Shown: positions 11,952 through 23,421 of the stretch, piece after piece
Layout: each line of letters opens with the position of its first letter
Numbering within the stretch: the stretch's first letter is position 1
DNA from: Rhabdophis nuchalis
Taxonomy: Eukaryota; Chordata; Lepidosauria; Squamata; Natricidae
Direction: 5' to 3'
NCBI GenBank assembly: GCA_039707465.1
Contig: CM077649.1
Span: 14,217,501 to 14,281,500 of the forward strand
Length of the DNA stretch: 64,000 bases
Notes under the pieces: model-generated
What the model was told of the DNA's origin: nothing
Databases searched by the model: none
Seen by the model: only the letters and a program-made list of their open reading frames with translations
Translations under genes and position numbers: made by a program

Positions 11952-12093
11952 ATGTGTTGATTTCATTAACTGCTTGACAAGATCAGTTGCTGTGAACTGT
12001 TTTGGTACTATTGTTACACTCAGCTTTTTTAGATTAGATAACCTTCCAGCCAATGAAAGTTTCTCAACTATGAGAAAGGAAATCTTTCCACTA

Positions 12094-12800
12094 TTCGCAC
12101 AGTCACTCATGCTCTCGTGACGTCCCGACTGGACTATTGTAACTCTCTCTACATGGGGCTTCCCTTGAGGTGCACCCGGAGACTGCAGATGGTCCAGAAC
12201 GCAGCCGCGCGGGCAATCCTGGGTACTTCTAGGTTTACCCATGTAACACCTCTCCTGCGCGAGCTGCACTGGCTGCCTGTCGTCTTCCGGGTGCGCTTCA
12301 AAGTATTAATTATCATCTTTAAAGCGCTCCATGGCTCGGGACCTAGCTACTTGCAGGATCGGATCCTGCCTCATACATCCTCACGGCCAATTCGCTCCCA
12401 CAGAGAGGGACTTCTCCGGGTGCCGTCCACTAGACTTTGTCAGCGGGCGACGCCCAGGGGAAGGGCTCTCTCTGTGGCGGGCCCAGCCCTCTGGAATGAC
12501 CTTCCCCCCGACATTAGAACAACCACGGACCTCCGCTCCTTCCGTCTGAAATTAAAAACATATTTTTTCTGCTTGGCCGGCCTGGGGTAGTCTCTCTCTA
12601 TGGGGTTTTAGTTGTGTAGGGAATTTTAGTTATAATGGGTATTTTAGCACAGGCACTGTTTAATTTGTTTTTAAGATGTTGTTTTGATTGTATTGTATTT
12701 ATGGTTTTAGTTTTCCCTGTGCACCGCTCCGAGTCCCCGTGGGGAGAGGAGCGGTCAAGAAATTAAATAATTATTATTAATTATTATTATTATTATTAAA
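12094..12800 (+). mobile_element. L2-clade LINE 3' fragment
   Basis: Encodes TSRLDYCNSLYMGLPLRCTR through LWNDLPPDIRTTTDLRSF without a stop for about 470 bases, so it is one of the younger copies. The CACCGCTCCGAGTCCC...GGAGCGGTC hairpin tail and (ATT)n follow. Confidence 0.9.
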
Positions 12801-13282
12801 AATCTGATTTGTCCTTGTAAGCTATTAGACTGATCATACTTTTCACAAGTCTTTCTCCGATGATTTGTTCATCCAGTCCCTTGCCCCATGGGTCACTTCT
12901 TTTACTTGTTTGCTTCTGAGATGTTTGCTAAGTTACCCAATGGCGTCATCAGTCTGTTGGAAAATGTTGCCCTTTATGAGCATCCTCATTAAAAGTCAAA
13001 AGGGGGACATCTAAGGTTCTTTTCTACGTCTGTGTTACCTGACCTTTCCCATTACTTCTTTAGCCCAAAGTTTGTGTATGCATTTTAGAAGTTCTCCTAT
13101 TCAAGCAATGATAACGTAAAGTTAAAGTGTTTGCTTAACGAGAGAAAAGAGCTCTGACGTTAGAAAGGCACAAAGCAAATCTCAGAAACAGAAAGACACA
13201 TGTTGGCAAATGTCAAAATGCAGGTGTGGAAAATAGCATTTGATTAGAGATTTATTTCCTGAATCACAAAAGAAGCAAGGGC
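12801..13282. other. Upstream region of the secreted gene; no element recognised
   Basis: Appears non-repetitive. It would contain the proximal promoter of the gene that starts at 13395. Confidence 0.4.
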
Positions 13283-13289
13283 TTATAAG
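13283..13289 (+). promoter_or_regulatory. Candidate TATA box
   Basis: TTATAAG lies 106-112 bases before the ATG at 13395. A start site about 30 bases downstream would leave a 5' UTR near 80 bases. Position and sequence fit a TATA-type promoter; there is no transcript evidence. Confidence 0.35.
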
Positions 13290-13394
13290 CCAAGTGCAGA
13301 ATACTTAAACAGAGAGATAACTTGAATGAGGAGAGTCCTCAGAAACCTTGGAAAAGTACAGATTTGGGAACCTTAATATTTCTGTTTTCTTGCC

Positions 13395-13494
13395 ATGGAA
13401 CTTCATCTCTTGTTAGTTAGTCTCTTGGTCATCATATCAATTTCTTCAGCCATTCAAACAATTGTTCCACTAACCATACCTGAAAATCATGAAG
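13395..13494 (+). CDS. Secreted gene, coding exon 1 (signal peptide)
   Basis: ATG in TTGCCATGGAA. It encodes 33 residues plus one base. Hydrophobic [12 protein letters not shown] follows the charged start, with a small-residue cleavage region SSA. Donor GTAAGC at 13495. Confidence 0.65.
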
Positions 13495-16400
13495 GTAAGC
13501 TGAAGCTCTCTTCCCAAAAGACAAATTTAGGACCTTGTCTGTCTTTGTTATCTGCTTTGAAAAAATGAATGTTTTGGTATCATTAAAAGTTTGAGTGTTG
13601 CCTTGTATCAAAGGGCAACATCAGACTGAATCTATAGAACAGGGGTGGGCAAACTTTGCAACTTTAAATCTGAAGGACTTCAGCTCCCAGAATTTTCTAG
13701 CCAGCAAAGCTGGCTGGAAAAGGCTGGGAGCTGAAGTCCTTCAGACTTAAAGTTGCAAAGTTTGCCCACCCCTGTTCTATAGAACCACATTGATTTAATA
13801 TTGATGATCATTGTACAAAAAGGTTTATTTTCATACAAGTATAGAAATGATTGCAATATATTTCATTGATTAATGAAAAGTTGGGCATTCCTTACATATC
13901 AGAAAAGTATGGGGTATTTTCCTTTATTTTAGGGTTATTTTTTCAGATTAGAACCAAAAAGCTGCGAAAAAGCTTCACTAATCAACAAAAATCCATCCTG
14001 AATTTTTATCAGCTTTTCATGTACAGAAAACTACCAGCCACAAGTTAATTAACAAAACTTCAATGTTTCAAGGTAGCTTAACAAGTAAATAAAAGATCAT
14101 TACACATTAAGTCATATTATTGATTTTAACAGATTATATTACATGTATTTAATTTATGGCATTATCATTACAAATTGGTTAGATTCTTTTTAGGCATTTG
14201 ATAAATTGCCTAATCAATTCTATGAGCAAAAATGTATTTACATATTAAAATTTGGATAATTCCATTGTTTGTCCATTCTAAGATTATGTTTTTACAAAGA
14301 CAACATCATTATTATTTGATCATATACTTTGGAGAAAATATTAATGATCTCCTCTGCATTTCACAATTTCCCTAATATTAAGATTTTGAATTTGTGAAGT
14401 AAGGCACAAACTGTGTCCATCAGAATATTTTCAATATGAGTATTTGTGTAAAGAATTAAAATGACAGTCCAATATGAGTTTGGGAAATAATGTTTGCCTT
14501 TTGAGTAGAAATGAAGTTAGAAAATACTAATAATACTAATAATAATATGGTCTGAATTGTCCTGCATGATTTTTAAGTAGCATCTGAGTGCAGAAAGGCA
14601 AGAAATAAATCCAGCACATAAGCAACTTGTCAGATAGTAGAGACAGACAATACTGAAATTGAAATGAATTTTAAAATCTATTGTAACTTTGAAATGAAAG
14701 GCTGAATTGACAGTTTGAATATATTTTAAAAAACAAAAGAGAGAGAAAAGTTTTCCAGCATTCTATGTTAGTATTTTGTTGAGAGCTATATCCATGTATT
14801 TGAAGTTTAAATATACAAAGCTGCACTAAGACCACGAAGGAAATCTGAGTAAAGCATTTACGTATGTTTTAACAACCTTCATACTAATATAAAAACATAA
14901 AGGAAGTCCGTATTTATTTAACAGTGAAGCAGAAACTGTATAACCACAGTGTGCTGACTTCTCTGAAGAACTGAAGGTAATCCTATTGCTGAGAAACTGG
15001 AGGCCTTTAGAAAAAGAGAAAACGGTTTGGGAGGAAGTCAAGGCAAGGGGATTAGGCAGATTCAATTTCAAGTTTCAATTTATTTCGATTTGTATACTGC
15101 GCCTGTCTCCATCGAGATGGACCCAGGGCGGTGCACAGGAAATTAAAAACCACAATAAAATAACAATAATACAATAATACAATTAAAAATAATTAAATTA
15201 AGAGCCTGTGCTAAAATTCCCTTAATAAAAACCCAACATCCATTTACTAATTTACTAATTGGCAGGAGCTGTGTTGCGTCCAAGATCTAAACTTTAAGCT
15301 AGTTTGCTGGAAAAAGTATGTCTTGAGTGAGTGGCGAAAGAGGGGAAGGCCCGTGATAGTACGAAGTTCGGAGGGTAGGTCGTTCCAGAGGGCCGGCCCT
15401 GCCACAGAGAAGGCCCTACCCCTGGGCACCGCTAGCCGGCATTGACCGGCAGTTGGCACCCTGAGTAGTTTAGTTTAGTTAAATTAGCTAAAAAGACATT
15501 CTTAGCACTAATACATTTCAAAGGACCAATACCTGTGATTGGAATGATATAATGAACTATTTTCACATTTTCTTCTATAGTAAAATTCAAAGTGAGTCAA
15601 ATCTTCCCCAGGAAAATGTGATAGATGGATGGATGGATGGATGGATGGATGGATGGATGGATGGATGGATGGATGGATGGATAATATACAAGTGGAATAT
15701 ACATGTAAAAATGTAAATGGATGTATGTATGTAACACCAACTAGCAATAAGAAAATCTCATAATACACGGACAGACTCAGCTATAATTTCACCTGGGAAA
15801 TAATCAGCATCCTAGAGCAAGTCTGGAAATTGAGTCATGGCAATGGGGCATCTGTTTCATTGCTTACCCAAGTAGCATTTTCAGTTTTGAGAAGCTATTT
15901 GGATGAGCAGTGAAATGTTTCAAACAAAAAGAAAAGAAAAGAAAGGAAGGAAGGAAGGAAGGAGAAGAGAAGAGAAGAGAAGAGAAGAGAAGAGAAGAGA
16001 AGAGAAGAGAAGAGAAGAGAAGAGAAGAGAAGAGAAGAGAAGAGAAGAGAATCTACTTGCTGACTCAATTTCAAGACAACTCTACCTGGATGATTGAGAA
16101 TCTTCATTGACATCCTAGCCAAGCTAAATCCAAAATTGCCCAAAAATTCCTGGAAGCTTGGCATTCATAAAATCAGCCATTATGGATCATTTAGGACAGG
16201 GGTCCCCAACCTTTGCAACTAAGTCTGAAGGACTTCAGCTCCCAGAGTTCTCCAGCCAGCAAAGCTGGCTGGAGAAGTCTGGGTGCTGAAGTCCTTCAGA
16301 CTTAAGGTTGCAAAGGTTGGGGACCCCTGATTTAGGAGACTTATAAACAGCTAAAAAGGAAAGAAAAAGACCTTTTTGCCAGTAATCAAGCAGTGAATAC

Positions 16401-18004
16401 TTTAGTCAGGAAGCTACCAATTCAGACAAACAATCAAGCAATAAACAACTTAATCAATGAACCACCAAGGAGAAAACAACACCCCGCACCAACACTAACA
16501 CAGTAAGCCATTAGTATGTATAAACAAAGGGCAAACTCCACTCCCTCCTAGCACTGAAGTTTTAACTAGTCGGGTAAGGAAACCTCTCCAAGCAAACAGC
16601 TAAGCCCTGAAAACACCAAATATTTTAAGCAAAATAATGCCCTAGTGCAGGGGTCCCCAACCATTTTTGCACCAGGGACCAGTTTCATTTAAAAAAAAAT
16701 TCTGCGGACCAGCTGGCATAGAGGAGGAGCCGGGGGGATGGGGGACAGGCGGCGCATGCGCACGTGGGAGGAGGGGGGGACAGGCGGCGCATGTGCACGC
16801 TGGGGGAGTCAGCTCACTCGGCCCTCTAGGGCCTCCAACGGCATGAACGGCCATGCCTACGCCTGCACACATGGGGGGGAGTCGGCTCACTTGGCCCTCT
16901 ATGGCCTCCAATGGCGCGAACGGCCGCGCCTGCACTCTCCCGCATCCGATGCGTGCTCTGCCCAGGGGGCTGCCCCCTCCTCCCTCCTCCTCCTCTCCGG
17001 CCCTGCGGCCCGGTTCCTATCAAGCCACGGACCGGCACTGGTCCACGGCCCGGGGGTTGGGGACCCCTGCCCTAGTGGGGAACAAGAAACAGAATGATGG
17101 TACAGAATAAAAATTATTCTATTCTGAACATTTCTGCAGTAGTTATGAAGTCACAGCTGCGCTATGCCATAGATGCTGATCCATAAAGTAAGTGATATTG
17201 ATTTCTACTTTTAAGTCATTTTCTCTTTTGCCTTTCAGTTCATGCAAAAATATTTGGAAAGACAACCCAAAGGGTAAGAAACTGCCACCATTCTAAAAAC
17301 AAAAAAGGCTGCAAAAAAGGCCATTTCTTCTAGGGATATAATTACACATTATTTTATCAAAATAGATCTTTCTGTGAGGACCTTTACAAAATAAATGCAG
17401 TTCTGAAAAATGCATTTTAACCAAAAGTGGCTTGCCAATTTCTTTATTACCAGTCCGGGTGCGTTCCCCCATGTGCGCAGAAGCATCTGGGCGGGTGGGT
17501 GGAGCCTCCCGCCACCGCTACTACCGGTTCGGACGATCCGGGCTGATCCAACAGCAACCCACTTCTGATTTTAACTTGAAATAAACAACCAATTAACAAA
17601 GAATGTGTATATGGGACTAACATTTTTCTCAATGCTGCTAAACAATCTTCAGCTCCAGGCAACATGATCCATGGCTGAATATATAGATTTTAAATCTAAA
17701 CCAAATGGTATCACCTCCATACCATTCTCAAAATTGCTGTTTCACAAATAGTTTTATACATTATTTTGGGATTAACCCATCTGATTATTTTTCTTTTTTA
17801 CATTCTGGGTAGGATGTGTTGACTAAAGGGCAGACTAGACCTCGCTTTTCTCAACATGACGGTATTGTGGAATCAAGCAAGGGTTTCCTGAAAACGTATC
17901 CTTTAACTAGGAAGAACTTCCAAAAAGCAGCACTCCAGCCTTCCAATAAATCAAAGAAAAGAGGTATATCTTTTGACTGGGAACAATGTCAGCTTGATAG
18001 ATAA
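13395..18004 (+). CDS. Unrecognised small secreted protein, 3 coding exons
   Basis: Coding exons 13395-13494, 17239-17273 and 17813-18004 join to 327 bases (108 aa plus TAA). Splice sites are consensus: GAAG/GTAAGC, a pyrimidine tract plus TTTCAG/TT, AAAGG/GTAAGA, and GGGTAG/GA. Intron phases are 1 and 0, and the frame stays open across all joins. The ATG sits in GCCATGG, a strong Kozak context. Residues 1-19 form a signal peptide: Met-Glu-Leu-His, a Leu/Val/Ile core, and SISSA before a likely cut. The mature part is basic and hydrophilic, with a single cysteine (104) and a tribasic KKR at 93-95 that could be a prohormone-convertase site releasing [14 protein letters not shown] do not recognise the family. 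It converges on CLIC6. Function unknown; it could be a lineage-restricted gene or a recent pseudogene. Confidence 0.65.
13640..13774. mobile_element. Palindromic MITE in intron 1 of the secreted gene
   Basis: CAGGGGTGGGCAAACTTTGC...GCAAAGTTTGCCCACCCCTG, a full palindrome. The flanks share CTATAGAA, the right copy offset by two bases. Confidence 0.85.
13850..15069. other. Intron 1 of the secreted gene; AT-rich, no element recognised
   Basis: I see no exon signals or repeat ends. Open frames here are short and AT-driven. Confidence 0.5.
15070..15462 (-). mobile_element. L2-clade LINE 3' fragment
   Basis: Minus strand encodes [21 protein letters not shown]. The hairpin tail (GGACCCAGGGCGGTGCAC) lies at the left, followed by A-rich DNA. 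Confidence 0.85.
15624..15682. repeat. (GGAT)n microsatellite
   Basis: About 15 tandem GGAT units. Confidence 0.95.
15890..16120. repeat. Repeat with GGATGAGAAG core, split by (AAGAG)n
   Basis: TTGGATGAGCAGTGAAATG, a (GAAGA)n run at about 15960-16050, then CTACCTGGATGATTGAGAATC. The same two ends occur around 23660-23790 and 60310-60440. Family unresolved. Confidence 0.6.
16197..16329. mobile_element. Palindromic hAT MITE, TSD ATTTAGGA
   Basis: Perfect 8-bp duplications ATTTAGGA (16189-16196, 16330-16337), CAGGGGTCCCCAACC ends and palindromic arms. Confidence 0.9.
16648..17069. mobile_element. GC-rich hAT MITE, TSD CCCTAGTG
   Basis: Perfect TSD CCCTAGTG on both sides; CAGGGGTCCCCAACC...GGTTGGGGACCCCTG ends. 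The interior is CpG-rich and ends with the CCACGGACCGGCACTGGTCC segment shared with the copies at 104, 25443 and 56578. Confidence 0.9.
17239..17273 (+). CDS. Secreted gene, coding exon 2 (35 bases)
   Basis: Acceptor TGCCTTTCAG, donor GTAAGA. It adds [12 protein letters not shown]; the Val codon straddles the join. A microexon of this size with both sites intact and correct phase is good evidence for a real gene. Confidence 0.6.
17422..17567. mobile_element. Short hAT MITE, TSD ATTTTAAC
   Basis: Flanks ATTTTAAC (17414-17421, 17568-17575) are identical. Ends CAAAAGTGGCTTGCC / CAACCCACTTCTG are a diverged form of the CAGTGGTGGGTT family. Confidence 0.75.
17813..18004 (+). CDS. Secreted gene, coding exon 3 and stop
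   Basis: Acceptor CTGGGTAG. 63 residues begin [12 protein letters not shown] and end WEQCQLDR before TAA. It holds the KKR site, most basic residues and the only cysteine. An internal AGAG/GTATAT could be a weak donor to a further exon; I prefer the stop. Confidence 0.6.
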   Translation, partial: DVLTKGQTRPRFSQHDGIVESSKGFLKTYPLTRKNFQKAALQPSNKSKKRGISFDWEQCQLDR

Positions 18005-18301
18005 GCAGTAAAAGAATTGAAATTCAGAAATGCCGTGATCATGTTGCATACAGAGATCTTGATTCTGAAGTTTCCGATGAATTGATCTTGGGAATCATCA
18101 TTCTGGTGCAGCCATTACTGCATTCAGCCACTGATTGCAGAAAAACTATTCCTACTCTAAAAGTTTATATTCCTGCCTGCATCATTGCAATATCAGTAGT
18201 TAGACTGATAGAATCTTGCTAGTTTTCACTTGATCAAAATAAGCCAGAGCTGGAGGGGAACACATGTTGTAAATCATGCTGGTACTAATCAGATACTTCG
18301 T
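18005..18301 (+). other. Presumed 3' UTR of the secreted gene
   Basis: Non-repetitive sequence after the stop. The first clear AATAAA on this strand is inside the next L2 fragment (about 18507), with another at 19405-19410. The transcript end is not decided. Confidence 0.35.
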
Positions 18302-18700
18302 TTTTTATTTATTTATTTAATCAAATTTATATACTGCCCTATCTCCCTGATGGGACTCAGGGCGGTGCACAGAAGAAATAAAAACACAATACATACAGTC
18401 ACAATATAAAATAGAATTAAGTTTAGTAAATCTGCGCTAAAAATGATTAAAAACTATTTAAAAGCGTTATATTAAAATTAGATCATTAAAAACTATGCCA
18501 GGCCGGCCATGTGAAATAAATGTGTTTTAAGCGCCCGGCGGAAGAGGCGTAGGTCCGTGATGGTGCGAAGGGTAGGTCATTCCAGAGGGCAGGAGCCACC
18601 ACAGAGAAGGCTCTTCCCCTGGGGGTGGCCAGCCGGCCTTGTCCGGCAGACAGCACCCTGAGGAGGCCCTCTCTGTGGGAGCGGACAGGTCGAAGGGAGA
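18302..18700 (-). mobile_element. L2-clade LINE 3' fragment
   Basis: Minus-strand tail GGGACTCAGGGCGGTGCAC at the left and ORF2 C-terminal remnant to the right, frameshifted (the AGAGGGCAGGAGCCACC segment). Confidence 0.8.
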
Positions 18701-19167
18701 TACATTGGAACTGAATCTCCCAGAATTTTAGTAAGCATGGCTGAATGGTAGGAATGCGATTAAGTACAAATTCAGACTATCTGAAAAGTTCCAGGTTGGA
18801 GAATGTCAGCCGGAAGATAATGAGGAGCTATCCTGTGTAACATTTCAAAAAAACAAATACAGTAGATGTGAATGGCTGACTGAAAGTACTTGTATTCCTT
18901 GAACAAAGGTAAACAAAAGCTATATTTGAGAGAGGTTCATGTGAATCATACTTTAACTCGGCTTTTGAAGGGATCCTCTTCTTTTCTATTCCAGCTTGTT
19001 TTTGGAAATACTGTGTGCAAAGCAAGTAATTGCTTGAAAATGTTGACTCACCAAACCATTCTGGTGATTACAGAATTGAAATCTGACAATGAAATCTTCG
19101 GAATCTGAAGACTTCTTCCACAACCGTGTTAGTGCAAATAACAATTTGAACATGTTTTGCTCAAGAT

Positions 19168-19290
19168 GTTAGACAGCCATTTGTCTGAAATGGTATAAGG
19201 TTCCTGCCCATGCAGGGGGTTGGACTAGAAGACCTACAAGGTCCCTTCCAACTCTGCTATTGTATTATTATTGTATTATTGCTTTGTGTT
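19168..19290 (+). mobile_element. CR1 LINE 3' end
   Basis: Encodes [12 protein letters not shown] C-terminal remnant, then GGGGGTTGGACTAGAAGACC...AAGGTCCCTTCCAACTCT and a TATTG tail. Confidence 0.8.
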
Positions 19291-19690
19291 CATATATATT
19301 TAAGACACATCTCAGTATTGAAGGCTTGTACTATTTTTAAACATATATAATATAATAAAATAATTTTTATATGAACCATGGTATATGAATCAAATCGTGA
19401 CAGGAATAAAGTGTTAAATCGTTCTGGATGACAACTGTCAGACTACGCAGGTAGCAAAACTAAGTTGTGGAACTCAAATAATGCAAAAAGAAAAGAAAAA
19501 CATGCTCTCTAGGACCGAGGATATCCATAGAACGTACTGGGAAATCCAAAGGATGCCTAAGTAATTTATATGTTTGTAGCTTGGAATGGTATTATTCATA
19601 GCACTTTCTTTGATCCACAGGCTTTTAGATGCAACAAATCTATGTCCAAAAGTGATCTGAATTATAGATACGCCCTTTACACATATAGTG

Positions 19691-20042
19691 CAGTGGGTGG
19701 GTTTCAAATTTTTTAGAACCTACTCTGTAGGTGTGGCCTATTTTGTGGGCGTGGCTTGGCAGTCATGTGACAGGGTGGGAGTGGCCACCTTTTAAAATGT
19801 GGTGAAACTCATTTAACAACGCTCTTGCTTAGCAACCAAAATTTTGGACTCAATTGTGACGATAAATTCTTTCTTTCTTTTTTTCTTTCTTCCTTTCCTT
19901 TCCTTTCCTTTCCGTTGGGTCACTGGCAGCGGCGGGCCAGATTTACTTCCATGTACGCCAGTGGAACCCCCTCTCACCGGTTCTCTAAATTTCACCAACC
20001 GGCTCTCGCGAGTAGGTGCGAGCCTGCAGAAACCCACCACTG
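19691..20042. mobile_element. hAT MITE, TSD ATATAGTG, with pyrimidine tract
   Basis: Perfect TSD ATATAGTG (19683-19690, 20043-20050). Ends CAGTGGGTGGGTTTCAA / GAAACCCACCACTG. A CTTT/CCTTT tract sits at 19867-19915; the copy at 51914 carries an (AAAG)n array at the equivalent place. Confidence 0.9.
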
Positions 20043-20050
20043 ATATAGTG

Positions 20051-22580
20051 GTACTTTTTTAGTCTTCTAGTCATCCCAAATTTATGACTGGTAAATTTCA
20101 TGCAGCTTAATTTGGAATTAGACTCAGAAAATTACCAGCCTCCTCCACCTTTTTCTGCATTCAGTTACACCACTGTACTTTTAATGTTGACATTTTTATA
20201 CTTGTGCAATGTGATCTAAATGCCACTCCATGCCAAGTCCATGCACAAATCTCTGAACCGTCAACCACCATCTTCATCCTTCCTACTTCTTTGGTGCCGG
20301 CAGCCCTAATGTTCAAAAGAGTTCAACTGGTTTGCAGAGTCTTTGCTCTTGTCTAAAAAGCTAATATTGTAAAATGCATCAAGAACTTTGAGAAATATAA
20401 CTTTTAGTGTTGGTATAACATTGTGTATCGTGTGCATGGAACTTTGTGTATCTGGAAAATAGATTTTTCAGGCTCTTGTGCCTTAAGTGGTATCATGACA
20501 GATGTACCTAAATACAGTATTTTGGCCCATAAAACTTTGGATGGAAAACTATATTTCCATGCTATGTGAGATGTCATTCACTATATCAGTAGTAACAACA
20601 GTAGCACTGCTAACACATTTACTTGGCTAATGCTGCTTGGAAAAAAGGCAATAATTAGTAAATATTGCTGAATACTTTGAGCAGGACACGTTCAAGTCAG
20701 AGCTAACTGTTGATGGCATTAGGAAAGTTATCAATCCTTGAGCATTGTTAAAACAGCCAGCTCTGTTCAGGAATAAAAAGTATTACAAGGTAAGTATATA
20801 ATGAGGAATATAAAACACAGGACATGAGAATCCCCGAGCACCCTTTCAAAATCTTCTTTTTAAAAATCAGATTTTACTTATAAATGGCTGTAAGTGACAA
20901 GGTGCTGAATAATTGGATAGGTACTTGTGAAAGTAGTTTACTTTGAGCTGAATTATATGTGAACAGATTATATTTTTACTAAAATTACTTCAAGAATATT
21001 CTGATTCAATTGTTTTATCATTCTTATTTCTAAGTATGAAATAAACTAATAAAAGATTATTTTCAAGAAGCGTAACTTGTACAAAGAACTGCTTAATTTT
21101 TTCTATAAGTCTAATAAACACACAATGTCCTCCTTCTTATTCACCATAAACCATGTTTACACTTTTGAAATGGTATTGAAGCTAATGGAATAATATTAAG
21201 CAAATGGCTAATGCTTCCATTTAAATCAATCCTATATATTTAAATTGAATATTTTTGATACAAATGGTTTCCTAATTCTTCCCTTTCCCTACACTTAGTA
21301 AGTACAAACTTAAAATACAGATCAACATATTTAAATCTTAATTTATATATATTATATTCAACTATATAAAGTATATTAACTACAATACTTAATTATATTG
21401 TTTGTATATGCTTCAATGGATTGAATTATTATTTATTAAATTTGTTTGCCAACCATCTCATCCTGGGAATATTTGTTTCGTGTAATATAATAAATATACC
21501 ATTAATCTTGATTTGATTGCAGATAGGGGAAGGGAAAATAATCTCATTATGTGCTAAATTAATCATGAGTGTAAAATAAGATGTGAGTATAAAGTGCAAA
21601 AGTTGGAAATGTTATGCCAGTAGTAAAAAATGGAAACAAAATAGACATCTCAATTTTCATTTCTCAGGTAACATTTCTTGGCTATAGAGGTAATTCCTAG
21701 CTACCACAATGTGCTCAGTGAGTTCAGTTTTAATAACCTCTGGATTTTTAAACATATTTTTCCTATTGAATGTGAACCACCAAACCAACTACTATATGTT
21801 TTCTGTAATGAAACTAATTTATTTACGGCAAATAAAATATTTGGTGAGGGGGTGCTACATTCACAGAATTAAACCTATGTTAATTGAAAGTGAATATATC
21901 TCTGACAAGTCCTTGATGCAAATATCATAGAAAATTCATGGTAGCTTCTTTTTGCCTTTATGTCAAAGCATTAAACCTTGCATATGTACCAAATATGAAA
22001 TTAAAAGTCTTCTTTTTCCATAAAAGCCAGCTCATATTTGGTGAATTTTATACAAACAGCATTTGTTTTATTGTTCCATGTATCTTGAGAGAAGTAATTT
22101 CTTTATAAGAAATTCACAGACTCAATTTGGCAATAGTTCTGGAAAAAAGAGACTGTAACACATTTGAATGAGAACAGGAATCTATGTCTCCATTTAAGAG
22201 CCATAAATGTAGTCTCATAGTTAAAGAGATTATGAGTTCAACAAAAGGCCGTCTCGGTGGCTGTCTGGCTTTCCCTCACTAATGAATCACTTCCATTGCA
22301 GGCAACAGTAGGATTAGGAGCTTTGACATCTGCCTTGTAGGTCAACGAACTGTTAAATACTTAGAAGTTGATGCAGCAGTTCTTGGGATTATATAACACA
22401 TAATACAAAAATGGGAATTTACATCTGCAACCAGAATGGCCTAAAGAGATGTAGAACTCTGTGAAACAAGTGCACAGGTGCAAATATCTGTTGGAATGAA
22501 TGAAAGACAACAGATCAGAAATTACCAATGCAAGTCCTACATTTGCAGGCACCAAAGATTTTCCCCAGCTTCTAACCAAA
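20051..22580. other. No gene or element recognised; AT-rich
   Basis: About 2.5 kb with no terminal repeats, LINE motifs or convincing splice pairs. It is the cleanest unique-looking stretch in the window. Confidence 0.5.
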
Positions 22581-23421
22581 TCTATATAAATAATTAACTG
22601 TGAGTTTGTTCAAAATCGCTAATCTCAGAAACTACTGCACCGATCGCCACCAAATTTTCACACAATGTTCCCTACAAGTGCAGCACCAATGATACATACA
22701 GATTGTGTGGATGGCACACCGGTGCCAGGTACACACCACACAAATGTAAAACTGCAGCTCTTCTGTGTGTTTTACTCACTCGCTCACTCGCGCCCCCCCC
22801 GCCTCCTTCTGCCCCTCTCACATTGCCGCTGGCAACGCTGCTGCCAGCGCCACCATGACCTCCTCCACCTTCCGCCCCTCCCACCTTGTGCTGCCGCTGC
22901 CACCCCCTCCGCCAACTCTCCCCCCACCCCTCCCACCTTGCCGCTGCCGACGCCACCACGCCCTCCAGCTCCTTCCGCCCCTCCCACCTTGTGCTGCCGC
23001 TGCCGCCCCCCTCCGCCAACTCCCACCCCACAACTCTCTCCTCTCTCTCTAGGTAGGTAGGTAGGTAGATAAGTAGGTAGATAAGTAGGTAGATAAGTAG
23101 GTAGATAAGTAGGTAGGTAGGTAGAGGGATAGAGGGAGAAATAGGTAGAGGGATAGAGGGAGAAATACGGTAGGTAGGTAGGTAGGTAGGTAGGTAGGTA
23201 GGTAGGTAGGTAGGTAGGTAGGTAGGTAGGTAGGTAGGTGGATAGAGAGGGAGAGGGAGAAATACAGTAGGTAGGTAGGTAGAGTAAGAGAGGGAGGGGA
23301 GGGATAGGGAGGGGAAACCGAGGCAGAGAAGGAAGGGGGTCACTGAGAGGATCTATGAGGGGAAACTTTTTCATTTAATCAAACTGTACCTGCCACAGCA
23401 ACGAGTGGCAGGTACAACTAG
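22581..23421 (+). mobile_element. Non-autonomous Helitron
   Basis: The 5' end is TCTATATAAATAATTAACTG, matching the family's TC + TATA-rich start. It continues with the AAACTACTGCACCGATCGCC segment typical of Helitron left ends. The right end has a perfect 11-bp hairpin GTACCTGCCAC / GTGGCAGGTAC (23386-23396 and 23405-23415) followed by AACTAG. Host bases are A before (22580) and T after (23422), the A-T insertion site, with no target duplication. The interior holds a pyrimidine-rich GC stretch and a long (GTAG)n run; no Rep/helicase is encoded. Confidence 0.85.
23051..23285. repeat. (GTAG)n compound microsatellite in the Helitron
   Basis: GTAG units mixed with GTAGATAA, GAGGGATA and GAGAAATA motifs. 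Long open frames on both strands here are repeat artefacts. Confidence 0.95.

Noticed and set aside
15624..16050. CRISPR-like repeat array
   Set aside because: Uniform tetra- and pentanucleotide microsatellites with no spacers, in a eukaryotic genome.
18890..19108. 72-aa frame downstream of the secreted gene as a fourth exon
   Set aside because: The stop at 18002 precedes it, there is no acceptor in phase, and the sequence is better read as 3' UTR.
21678..21930. Small frames (64-73 aa) in the 20-22.5 kb stretch
   Set aside because: AT-rich chance frames with no motif, no splice pairing and no repeat support.
22672..23374. Frames of 196-223 aa on the minus strand
   Set aside because: Tyr-Leu-Pro-Thr repeats come from the (GTAG)n array inside the Helitron.
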